Part shown: positions 28,813 through 36,290 of the stretch, one piece after another
Layout of the letters: the number at the start of each line of letters is the position of its first letter
How positions within the stretch are numbered: position 1 is the first letter of the stretch
Program-made: the position numbers and the translations under genes
The notes under the pieces: generated by a model
What the model saw: the letters and a program-made list of their open reading frames with translations, nothing else
Database searches by the model: none
What the model was told of the DNA's origin: nothing
Assembly: GCA_021604365.1 (NCBI GenBank)
Contig: BQIZ01000007.1
Span: 1 to 47,298, forward strand
Length of the DNA stretch: 47,298 nucleotides
From: Nitrospirales bacterium
GTDB lineage: Bacteria > Nitrospirota > Nitrospiria > Nitrospirales > UBA8639
Direction of reading: 5' to 3'

Positions 28813-29064
28813 TTATTGCGAGGCCAAGGATTCCTCAACGGCCTTGCGGATATATTTCTGGTAGGAAATACCTTCTTGGTCTGCTTTCTGCCGTACTGCC
28901 GAAAGCAGTTGCTCTGAAAACCGTAGATTGACCTGCTTGTCCTTCGGAAGCATCTCAAAATTGACCGAGGTGAAATTCTTCAGATTGATGTAATCCGTCA
29001 AATCCTGGTCCAGGAACTTTTCAGCGTCTTTATCACTCTTCAATTTTGGCACTTTCTTCTTCAT
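28813..29064 (-). CDS. brnA: BrnA-type antitoxin (CopG-like)
   Basis: 83 aa from ATG 29064, which has GAGG 8 bases upstream; the track start 29100 is upstream inside the toxin gene. The C-terminal part VNLRFSEQLLSAVRQKADQEG-ISYQKYIRKAV is a ribbon-helix-helix DNA-binding domain of BrnA/CopG antitoxins. It overlaps the toxin gene by 32 bases and is translated downstream of it. It should neutralise BrnT by binding it and should also repress the shared promoter (known for the family). Confidence 0.9.
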   Translation of the reverse strand: MKKKVPKLKSDKDAEKFLDQDLTDYINLKNFTSVNFEMLPKDKQVNLRFSEQLLSAVRQKADQEGISYQKYIRKAVEESLASQ

Positions 29065-29350
29065 ATCGTTTCGCCTCTTTCTCATGCATATAACGGGCAC
29101 TAATGGGCCGGATTAACCTCTCTCCATTCACATCCCGCAGGGTAAACACTACAAACATCGGCTTGTGCTTTTTAGAGCGTCCAATGGCCAGATAACGTTC
29201 CTCTTCATCGGAATGCTTGGGATCGGGGGCAACCAACACCTCGTGTTGGTGAAAGAAATATTCAATTTCCTTCTGGGAGAGCCCATGTTTCTGGCACTTT
29301 TCCCGATTCCCTTCATCCCAATCAAAGCCGTTTACCTGTAGATTTATCAT
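29033..29350 (-). CDS. brnT: BrnT-type toxin (ribonuclease)
   Basis: 105 aa, the usual size. The signature is complete: FDWDEGNREKCQKHGLS at the N-terminus, then the central IGRSKKHKPMFVVFTLRD strand pair, and IRPISARYMHEKEAKRYEE near the end. BrnT proteins are RelE-like ribonucleases that halt growth by cleaving mRNA. It is the first gene of the brnTA operon, in the typical toxin-first order. A strong -35 with an operator-like palindrome in the promoter spacer precedes it. Within the mobile element it probably stabilises the element against loss. Confidence 0.93.
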   Translation of the reverse strand: MINLQVNGFDWDEGNREKCQKHGLSQKEIEYFFHQHEVLVAPDPKHSDEEERYLAIGRSKKHKPMFVVFTLRDVNGERLIRPISARYMHEKEAKRYEEESAKIEE

Positions 29351-29358
29351 AGCATGAC

Positions 29359-29386
29359 GTTATGCATTTGTCTATACAAATGTCAA
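29359..29386 (-). promoter_or_regulatory. brnTA promoter with operator in the spacer
   Basis: On the minus strand TTGACA (29386-29381) is followed after 16 bases by CATAAC (29364-29359). The whole spacer is covered by the perfect inverted repeat CATTTGT-CTAT-ACAAATG (29365-29382). A BrnA dimer bound there would exclude RNA polymerase, giving tight autorepression. Confidence 0.65.
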
Positions 29387-29682
29387 TCTCTTTATTCTTC
29401 CATTTTTGACTCGGCAAATGAGAACAAATCGTGTACATTTATTTTTGAACTCACCCAAACCATATCAAATACTTTTTATTACGAAAAATTGCTTGCCTGG
29501 TGTTGAGAGTTCTTCATCGAACAAACCGCTTTTCTGATTTCTCCAATTCAGACAACACTACCATGCGTCCTGTTTCCCAACCAGGAAACCTTCTCATGTT
29601 ATATATTTTTCAGTCATTCGTTTTAACCCTTTATGATGCGTCTGTCTTACAGCCAGCCGTAAGGAATCGTTGTGATCTTGTC

Positions 29683-29955
29683 ATGTCCTTAGATATTCAG
29701 AAATACACCCGCTTCGTCGAAGGCTTTGACCTGACCGACAAGCAGAAGCGGGAATTAATCCAAACGGTCTGGCAGATCATGGAAGGCTTTGCTGATCGGG
29801 GCTGGGGTATTCATCCCTTACAACAGGGGCGTGGTAAAGAGAAAAATAGAGATTGCCAAGGGAAGAATGGGTCCATAGAATCGAAGGACACCAACCCTGA
29901 AACATTCATTGGTTCTTCAATGCCTCCACCTTTGGAGAACAAGAAAGATTCATAA
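29683..29955 (+). CDS. Small conserved protein encoded just upstream of the recombinase
   Basis: 90 aa from ATG 29683 (the track GTG start at 29500 adds an implausible leader). Its N-terminus, DIQKYTRFVEGFDLTDKQKR and LIQTVWQIMEGFADRGWG, matches what I recall of small proteins that often precede large serine recombinases in integrated elements. They may act as directionality factors or partners, but no function is proven. The C-terminal half is hydrophilic and probably disordered. It ends 9 bases before the recombinase ATG, so the two are likely co-transcribed. Confidence 0.65.
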   Translation: MSLDIQKYTRFVEGFDLTDKQKRELIQTVWQIMEGFADRGWGIHPLQQGRGKEKNRDCQGKNGSIESKDTNPETFIGSSMPPPLENKKDS

Positions 29956-29964
29956 GCAATAGAA

Positions 29965-31548
29965 ATGAAAGCGAAACCCATGTCAAAGCAAAGTCATATA
30001 CCAAAGGCCGTGATTTATTGCCGCGTGTCCAGTACCGCCCAAGTCACCAAAGGTGATGGGTTGGGTTCACAAGAAACACGCTGCCGCGAGTACGCGAAAC
30101 ATAAACATTACGAGATTGTGGAAGTGTTTAAGGATGAAGGTATATCAGGTAGTTTGATTGACCGTCCTGGTATGCAAGCGATGCTGAAATTTCTACGAGC
30201 ACGGGAGACGAAACAAGATATCGTCATCATTGATGACATTAGCCGTCTGGCGCGTGGGCTGGAAGCACATATCCAACTTCGTATGGCCATTGGGGAAGCC
30301 GGGGGAAAGTTAGAAAGTCCTTCAATTGAATTTGGAGACGATAGTGATAGCCAGTTGGTGGAAAATCTTCTGGCTAGTGTCTCGCAACATCAGCGGCAGA
30401 AAAACACCGAACAGGTGGTTCACCGCATGCAAGCCCGGATGATGAACGGCTATTGGGTCTTTTTTCATCCGATCGGCTACCGCTATGAGCGCGTGAGCGG
30501 CCACGGCAAAATGCTGGTACGGGATGAACCACTCGCGTCCATTATCACTGAAACTCTAGAAGGCTATGCACGGGGTCGATTTGAAACGCAGAGCGAGGTC
30601 AAGCGGTTCCTGGAGTCTCATGAGGCCTTTCCAAGGGGGCGAGATGGGAAAGTCCATTATCAGCGGGTCAACAACTTGCTGGTGCAGGTCCTCTATTCAG
30701 GGTACATCACCTATTCCCCTTGGAATATCACACTCCATCCTGGGAAACATGAGCCCCTGATCAGTTATGAGACTTTCCAGGCTATTCAAAAGCGGCTAAA
30801 CGGACAAAGTAAAGCTCCAGCACGCAAGGACCTCAATGCGGACTTTCCGTTACGAGGGTTTGTCACCTGTGGATGCTGCGGCTCTGCCATGACGGCATGC
30901 TGGTCCAGAGGACGAGACCGGAGTTATCCGTATTATCTCTGTCCTCAGAAAGGTTGTGAAGCATACGGCAAATCGATCCGAAAGGAAATCTTAGAAAAAG
31001 AGTTTGAAACTCTTTTAAGCGAACTCCGGCCTTCACCCAATCTCTTTTACCTAGCTTTGGAGATGTTCAAAGAACTGTGGAGTCATCGGCAGCAACAAGC
31101 CAGACAAGAAGATCAACACATGCAGGGTGAGTTGCGCAGGATTGGGAAAAAGATTGATCAATTTCTTGACCGTATGGTGGAAGCAGACACCTCCATGCTT
31201 GTAAAAACCTATGAAAACAAGGTCAAGGACTTGCAGGAAAAACAGGTTATTTTAAACGAAAAAATCAAAAATTGTGGTCGTCCGCTCCAAAGCTTCGATG
31301 AGAGTTTTAGAACCGCGTTTGATTTCCTAGGAAACCCTTATAAACTCTGGAGTTCTGACCGTCTTGAGGATAAGAGAATGGTGCTGAGATTGGCGTTTTC
31401 TGAGAAATTACCCTATGACCGAAATGAAGGTTTTAGAACCGCCCCAACCGCCCTCCCCTTCAGGCTTTTAAGCGATTTGAAGGGGTGCGGAAATAGTATG
31501 GTGGAGGGCACGGGAGTTGAACCCGCGACCCCTACGTTGCGAACGTAG
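29965..31548 (+). CDS. Large serine recombinase (integrase) overlapping tRNA-Ala antisense
   Basis: 527 aa. The resolvase domain starts with IYCRVSS, whose first serine (about residue 22) is the catalytic nucleophile, followed by GDGLGSQETRCREYA and DDISRLARG. The recombinase domain and a zinc-ribbon (CGCCGSAM...YYLCPQKGC, about 298-332) follow, and then a C-terminal coiled coil. It should cut and rejoin DNA at att sites to integrate and excise the element. The last 17 or so codons (MVEGTGVEPATPTLRT) are the antisense strand of tRNA-Ala, and the stop codon lies inside the tRNA gene. ATG 29980 is a possible alternative start. Confidence 0.93.
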   Translation: MKAKPMSKQSHIPKAVIYCRVSSTAQVTKGDGLGSQETRCREYAKHKHYEIVEVFKDEGISGSLIDRPGMQAMLKFLRARETKQDIVIIDDISRLARGLEAHIQLRMAIGEAGGKLESPSIEFGDDSDSQLVENLLASVSQHQRQKNTEQVVHRMQARMMNGYWVFFHPIGYRYERVSGHGKMLVRDEPLASIITETLEGYARGRFETQSEVKRFLESHEAFPRGRDGKVHYQRVNNLLVQVLYSGYITYSPWNITLHPGKHEPLISYETFQAIQKRLNGQSKAPARKDLNADFPLRGFVTCGCCGSAMTACWSRGRDRSYPYYLCPQKGCEAYGKSIRKEILEKEFETLLSELRPSPNLFYLALEMFKELWSHRQQQARQEDQHMQGELRRIGKKIDQFLDRMVEADTSMLVKTYENKVKDLQEKQVILNEKIKNCGRPLQSFDESFRTAFDFLGNPYKLWSSDRLEDKRMVLRLAFSEKLPYDRNEGFRTAPTALPFRLLSDLKGCGNSMVEGTGVEPATPTLRT

Positions 31549-31574
31549 TGCTCTCCCAACTGAGCTAGCCCCCC
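31499..31574 (-). tRNA. tRNA-Ala, anticodon CGC
   Basis: The minus strand gives a complete cloverleaf beginning GGGGGGCTAGCTCAGTTGGG. The anticodon arm is CTACG-TTCGCAA-CGTAG, anticodon CGC, reading GCG. The acceptor stem includes the G3:U70 wobble that identifies alanine tRNAs, and the 3' CCA is encoded. It is the apparent integration site of the mobile element; the element's recombinase gene extends into its 3' half on the opposite strand. The copy remains intact. Confidence 0.95.
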
Positions 31575-31744
31575 ACACATGCGATTCGTGCTCTGTGAAG
31601 CGTTGGAAAGAAGAAAGCCTTATGAATTGAAAAATATCGAAGGATTATAACTGACTATTAGTCGGGTTGCCATCGCTGACCTATTTTTTTTGCCGGCCCG
31701 CATCCTCTCACGCGCCCATTAATCGTTTATTTCCCATAATTCGT

Positions 31745-32365
31745 TCAAGAAAGAATGTGAACCTGACGCCCCTCCAGATGTAATCGTTGTTGTGCCATCA
31801 GTTGAAGAGCCTGAGGATAACATTCATGCTCATTCTCCAATATACGAGCGGATAAGGATTCCACCGTATCCCCTTCAAGAATGGGCACGGCGGCTTGCAC
31901 AATAATAGGCCCTTCGTCGACCCCTTCCGTCACCAAATGCACCGTGCAACCGCTCACTTTTGCTCCCCACTCCAAGGCTTGGCGTTGCGCATCAAGTCCT
32001 GGAAACGCCGGCAGGAGGGAGGGATGGATATTAAAGATTTTCGATGGATACATCCGAATTAAAGTGGGTGTCACAATCCGCATGTATCCCGCCAGCGCCA
32101 CATATTTCACTCCATGGTGCTGAAGAAGGGCACCCATGGCCCGATCATAGGCTTCGCGAGGGTTGGTTTCCTGGGTAAAAGGTTTTGGATCCAGATAGAC
32201 TGTGGGAACGCCTCGTTCCTTCGCCCGCTCCAAACCCGCGGCATTGAGCTTGTTACTGGCCACGAGCTTGACCGTCGCATCCAACGAGCCACGATCAATG
32301 GCATCCAGAATGGCCATCAGATTTGATCCGCGGCCGGAGATTAAGACCCCAAGGGCAAGCGACAC
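31745..32365 (-). CDS. purN: Phosphoribosylglycinamide formyltransferase
   Basis: PurN transfers a formyl group from 10-formyl-THF to GAR in step 3 of purine synthesis. 206 aa, normal length. It has LISGRGSNLMAIL for phosphoribosyl binding, the catalytic NIHPSLLPAFPG, and HLVTEGVDEGPI with the catalytic Asp. It begins with GTG (AAGG upstream) 12 bases after purM, so the two are co-transcribed. Intact. Confidence 0.97.
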   Translation of the reverse strand: MSLALGVLISGRGSNLMAILDAIDRGSLDATVKLVASNKLNAAGLERAKERGVPTVYLDPKPFTQETNPREAYDRAMGALLQHHGVKYVALAGYMRIVTPTLIRMYPSKIFNIHPSLLPAFPGLDAQRQALEWGAKVSGCTVHLVTEGVDEGPIIVQAAVPILEGDTVESLSARILENEHECYPQALQLMAQQRLHLEGRQVHILS

Positions 32366-32377
32366 AGTTTCAACCTT

Positions 32378-33415
32378 CTAATGCGAATAACAAAGCTTTG
32401 GCTCAGAAGACGGGCGATCTCGAACCTCTCCAATGACAAAACCCGTCATCCCTTGTTCCTGAATTATGTCCAATATCCGGCTGGTTTCTTCAGGTGGGGC
32501 CACCACGACCAGACCAATTCCCATGTTAAACACGCGAAACATTTCGTCTTGATTAATGGCTCCGGCTTCTTGAAGAACTGTGAACAACGGGAGTGGCGCC
32601 CATGTGCTTCGATCGATGACCGCTTGGCAGGACTCCGGAATGACGCGTGGCACATTCCCTGTCATTCCCCCGCCGGTGATATGCGCCAGACCATGTAATC
32701 GGCTCTTCGACAATAAGGCTTTGACCAGCTTCACGTAAATAAAAGTCGGCTTGAGTAAGGCCTCTCCGACCGTGCCCGGCAACCCGGGTACCCGGGTCTG
32801 AGGAGACCACTCCTTCAGCTCAAGCACGACTCTACGCGCCAGAGAATAGCCATTACTATGAAGGCCACTCGACCCGACTCCAATCAACACATCCCCGTTT
32901 TTAATTTTTTCCGGGCCCAACATCTCTGATCGTTCCACCACGCCTACCGCAAAACCGGCCAGATCGTATTCGCCCTTCGGGTAACAGGAAGGCATTTCCG
33001 CCGTTTCTCCACCAATCAAGGCACAACCGGCCTGGCGACATCCCTCCGCAATTCCCTGAATAATCGCCTCTCCGACTTCCACCTCCAGATGGCCCGTCGC
33101 AAGATAATCCAGAAAAAAGAGGGGCTCCGCTCCGCTCACAATAATGTCGTTGACGCACATCGCCACCAAATCTATCCCGATCGAATCATGTTGATTCATT
33201 GAGGTGGCCATCTTGACCTTGGTGCCCACCCCATCCGTCCCGGACACCAGAATCGGCTCTCGATAGCGATCGGAAGGAAACCGAAAGAGACCGCCGAACC
33301 CTCCGATGTCCCCCAAGACTTCCGGACGGAAGGTCGAGCGAACCATGGGGCCAATGCGTTTGACAAACTCATCGCCTCGTTGAATATCTACTCCCGCTTC
33401 TCGATAAGTGGCCAT
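32378..33415 (-). CDS. purM: Phosphoribosylformylglycinamidine cyclo-ligase (AIR synthetase)
   Basis: PurM closes the imidazole ring, making AIR from FGAM with ATP (step 5 of purine synthesis). 345 aa. Family motifs: VSGTDGVGTKVKMA, IGIDLVAMCVNDIIVSGAEPLFFLDY and LIGGETAEMP, then GLAHITGGGM near the C-terminus. The start has AAGGA within the 9-base gap to the upstream methyltransferase gene. With purN it makes a small purine unit. Confidence 0.97.
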   Translation of the reverse strand: MATYREAGVDIQRGDEFVKRIGPMVRSTFRPEVLGDIGGFGGLFRFPSDRYREPILVSGTDGVGTKVKMATSMNQHDSIGIDLVAMCVNDIIVSGAEPLFFLDYLATGHLEVEVGEAIIQGIAEGCRQAGCALIGGETAEMPSCYPKGEYDLAGFAVGVVERSEMLGPEKIKNGDVLIGVGSSGLHSNGYSLARRVVLELKEWSPQTRVPGLPGTVGEALLKPTFIYVKLVKALLSKSRLHGLAHITGGGMTGNVPRVIPESCQAVIDRSTWAPLPLFTVLQEAGAINQDEMFRVFNMGIGLVVVAPPEETSRILDIIQEQGMTGFVIGEVRDRPSSEPKLCYSH

Positions 33416-33424
33416 GGCGTATCC

Positions 33425-34840
33425 TTAATCTCCGTCATCCGGTTCAGGTGCTGAAAGCGTCAATTCGACTAATGTTTCAAGATGTGCTGTCTGGGGAAAC
33501 ATATCAAAGGGTTGCATTCGCTGAATGGTATAGCCCTTTTCACATAATGATTTAATATCCCGGGCTAATGATGGGGCGTCGCAAGAAAGATAGAACAGTC
33601 TGGGGACTTGCAAGACTCCCAAGCGGTCCACAATTTTTGGATGAAGTCCCGCACGCGGTGGATCCAGGAGGATAACATCGTAGGCGCCGGATTTGACAGT
33701 CATGAGATAGGATTCGACCGAACTGATTCGCACACGACACCCTGCAATCTCATTAATGCGCAGGGACTCGCGGGCATCGTGGATGGCAAACGGATTCCCT
33801 TCCACACAGGTCACCTGAGCACCCTGGTTCGCGAGGCTGAGACCTAAAGGGCCGGTTCCGGCATACAACTCCAAAATTCGTTGCCCTTTAAGATTACCCA
33901 ACCACTCCCCTACCATCTTCCCCAACAATTCAAAGACGTCCCAGTTGGCCTGCATAAATGATCGATATCCTATTTTCAGGCGCAATCCTCCAAAGGCTTC
34001 CCATACATGATCGGCTCCTCGTACAATCGGCTCATGCCGCACACGGCGCCTCGAATCATGCTCCGGGGCATCCGCGCGCTCATAAATCCATCCCTTGATG
34101 TTGGGAATTTCAGAACAGGCGTGCATCAGACGCTCGACGTGTTCTTTGGTCACGGCTCGACCGCGGAATACCAACAGTCCCCCCTCCTCCAGTTGGGCCC
34201 ATCGGATTTCCACACTTTCTAAATTCATCCCATCAATGACCAAGGAGCGAAGGCTGGACCGGACAGCATCAATAACCGATCGCATTTTATCGTCCACCAA
34301 AAAACACGTGTCAACCGGTAGCAGTTGTTGAGTCCCTGATGCAAAAAATCCCAGGAATAATCCGTCCGGTCCCTCCCCGATTCCCATGCGCAGGACTTGC
34401 CGATAGCCATAGGGCCTCGGAGACGGGATCACTGGGGAAATCGGCACATCGAAAATTTTCCCAATCCGACAAAGGGTATCTTCCAGAATTAATCGTTTTT
34501 GAGAAAGTTGTTCTTCGTATTGCACATGCTGAAGCTGGCATCCCCCACATCGCCCGACGACGGGACAGGGTGGAACAACCCGGCTCTCAGCCGGATCCCG
34601 GACCTGGAGGATCTTCCCCTGGCTCACGCCTTTGCGCCGACTGAGTATCTCCACCTGTACGGCTTCACCGGGAATGCCACCACCACACAACACCACCTGA
34701 CCATCCACTCGTCCGAGACTGAATCCGCCTGCCACCAGTTTTTCAATCTGGAAAGGATGAGAAGATCCGGGAGACAACATTTCAGTAGAAGTAGGGGAAG
34801 GAGTCCTGCGAGGCTTAATGTTCGGGCCGGAGTTCAACAT
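33425..34840 (-). CDS. 23S rRNA m5U methyltransferase, RlmD/RumA-like
   Basis: 471 aa SAM-dependent uracil-C5 methyltransferase of the TrmA/RumA group. It has an N-terminal TRAM domain (about 30-85), the Fe-S cluster cysteines PPCPVVGRCGGCQLQH with a further Cys in DTCFLVDD, the SAM-binding LELYAGTGPLGLSLA, and DPPRAG. The catalytic Cys is in SCDAPSLARD. It would methylate rRNA, but which uridine cannot be told (RlmD, RlmC or RlmCD type). The start overlaps the ntrX end by 26 bases, suggesting translational coupling; the first 25 residues may be dispensable (alternative ATG at 34780). Confidence 0.87.
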   Translation of the reverse strand: MLNSGPNIKPRRTPSPTSTEMLSPGSSHPFQIEKLVAGGFSLGRVDGQVVLCGGGIPGEAVQVEILSRRKGVSQGKILQVRDPAESRVVPPCPVVGRCGGCQLQHVQYEEQLSQKRLILEDTLCRIGKIFDVPISPVIPSPRPYGYRQVLRMGIGEGPDGLFLGFFASGTQQLLPVDTCFLVDDKMRSVIDAVRSSLRSLVIDGMNLESVEIRWAQLEEGGLLVFRGRAVTKEHVERLMHACSEIPNIKGWIYERADAPEHDSRRRVRHEPIVRGADHVWEAFGGLRLKIGYRSFMQANWDVFELLGKMVGEWLGNLKGQRILELYAGTGPLGLSLANQGAQVTCVEGNPFAIHDARESLRINEIAGCRVRISSVESYLMTVKSGAYDVILLDPPRAGLHPKIVDRLGVLQVPRLFYLSCDAPSLARDIKSLCEKGYTIQRMQPFDMFPQTAHLETLVELTLSAPEPDDGD

Positions 34841-36188
34841 GAAGTAACTTAATCTTTCTGTGTAAATGACTACGCTCGATTTTCAATTCATCAGCGGTTT
34901 TGGAGACATTCCAATTATTCTCCCTGAGCTTAAGAGAAATGACCTCACGCTCAAAGGCATTGCGGGCTTCCCGGAGTGAGTCATAGTTGGTCCCCACGAC
35001 CAGGGAGGGCACTCCGCTAGGCGCCCGGCCCTGGAGAAACATCTCAACATCCGCCGCATCAATGATTGTCTTCGGCACCATGATGAGTAATCGCTCAATC
35101 AAATTCCGGAGTTCCCGAATATTTCCCGGCCAATCATGCCGTTGCAACGCCTCCATGCCTTGCGGACTAAACTCTTTAGGTTTTATGCCTTGTTCTTCCG
35201 AATGGAGTCGCAAAAAATGCTGAGCGAGTTCAGGGATATCATCACGACGCTCCTTGAGGGTCGGGACCACAATCGGCAGAACATTTAACCGGTAATAGAG
35301 ATCTTCACGGAAGGTCCCTTTTCCAATTTCTTCCGACAAATCTTTATTGGATGCCGCAATGACCCGGACCTGGACATTGATGAGTTTTGTTCCGCCAACC
35401 CGTGTAAATTGTTGCTCTTGAAGGGCACGCAACACTTTGGCTTGCGTGGCCAGACTCATGTCCCCAATTTCATCTAAAAACAGGGTTCCCCCGTCAGCCA
35501 GTTCAAACTTGCCACGTTTCATGGAACTGGCGCCACTGAAAGCCCCTTTTTCATGACCGAATAACTCACTCTCGATCAACGTTTCCGGAATCGCGGCACA
35601 ATTGATTTCCACAAAGGAACGATTATGCCGTGGGCTCTGCAAATGAATTGCGCGGGCGACAAGTTCCTTCCCTGTCCCATTGGCCCCGGCAATCAACACA
35701 CGGCTATTGGCTGGAGCCGCCATCGCAATCAGTTCGCGCAGCCGCTCCATAGCCGGCGAAGACCCCACCAATTCAAATCGCCGCTCCACCTGAATCCTGA
35801 GATTCAGGTTTTCCTCTTCCAGCTTGCGTTGGTGCAAGGCATTTCGCACCAATATCGTGACTTTTTCTAAATCTAAGGGTTTCTCTAAATAATCATAGGC
35901 ACCCAGTTTTGTGGATTTGACAGCGGTTTCAATGGATCCATGCCCGGACATCATCACAACTAAGATGTTGGGAAACTGGGTACGCAATCGCTTCAACGTC
36001 TCCAGCCCGTCCATCTCAGGCATCCAGATATCCAAAATGACCAGGTCTGGAACCTCACTTCGGACAATCTTGAGCGCCTCCAGGCCGCTCTTCGCCACCA
36101 GGACTTGATAGCCTTCATCCTCAAGAATGCTGCTTAAGGTATTGAGAATGGCTGGTTCGTCATCAATTAGACAAATGGTCTCGGCCAC
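34815..36188 (-). CDS. ntrX: Sigma-54-type response regulator, NtrX-like
   Basis: 457 aa. It has a receiver domain with phospho-Asp in VILDIWMPEMDG, an AAA+ domain (Walker A GANGTGKE, Walker B TLFLDEIGDM, SELFGHEKGAFSGA) and a Fis-type HTH at the end (ENNWNVSKTADELKIERSHL). The Walker A has Ala-Asn where most relatives have Glu-Ser. The sigma-54 contact loop is GAFSGA instead of GAFTGA, as also occurs in NtrX-type regulators that do not act through sigma-54. GTG start with GGAGG. Partner of the NtrY-like kinase encoded 102 bp upstream. Confidence 0.9.
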   Translation of the reverse strand: MAETICLIDDEPAILNTLSSILEDEGYQVLVAKSGLEALKIVRSEVPDLVILDIWMPEMDGLETLKRLRTQFPNILVVMMSGHGSIETAVKSTKLGAYDYLEKPLDLEKVTILVRNALHQRKLEEENLNLRIQVERRFELVGSSPAMERLRELIAMAAPANSRVLIAGANGTGKELVARAIHLQSPRHNRSFVEINCAAIPETLIESELFGHEKGAFSGASSMKRGKFELADGGTLFLDEIGDMSLATQAKVLRALQEQQFTRVGGTKLINVQVRVIAASNKDLSEEIGKGTFREDLYYRLNVLPIVVPTLKERRDDIPELAQHFLRLHSEEQGIKPKEFSPQGMEALQRHDWPGNIRELRNLIERLLIMVPKTIIDAADVEMFLQGRAPSGVPSLVVGTNYDSLREARNAFEREVISLKLRENNWNVSKTADELKIERSHLHRKIKLLHVELRPEH

Positions 36189-36290
36189 AATATGACCTCC
36201 ATCGGGTGTGTAATGAGTGGTCCCTCACGCGTGTCTTGCAAAACAACCCTTCCGGAAAAAAGACGGTCCAGCCACTGACGTTCTCCTCCC

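Larger units (their letters stand above)
21698..31506. mobile_element. Putative integrative and mobilizable element in tRNA-Ala
   Basis: Between a 9-bp direct repeat (atggtggag at 21698-21706 and 31498-31506) lie mobilization genes at the left, cargo in the middle, a BrnTA toxin-antitoxin pair, and a large serine recombinase at the right end whose 3' end enters tRNA-Ala. No conjugation pore genes are present, so transfer would need a helper. The cargo (23.7-28.5 kb) is visibly more AT-rich than the flanking core genes. The right boundary at the tRNA is well supported. The left boundary rests on the short repeat and gene content only. Confidence 0.6.
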
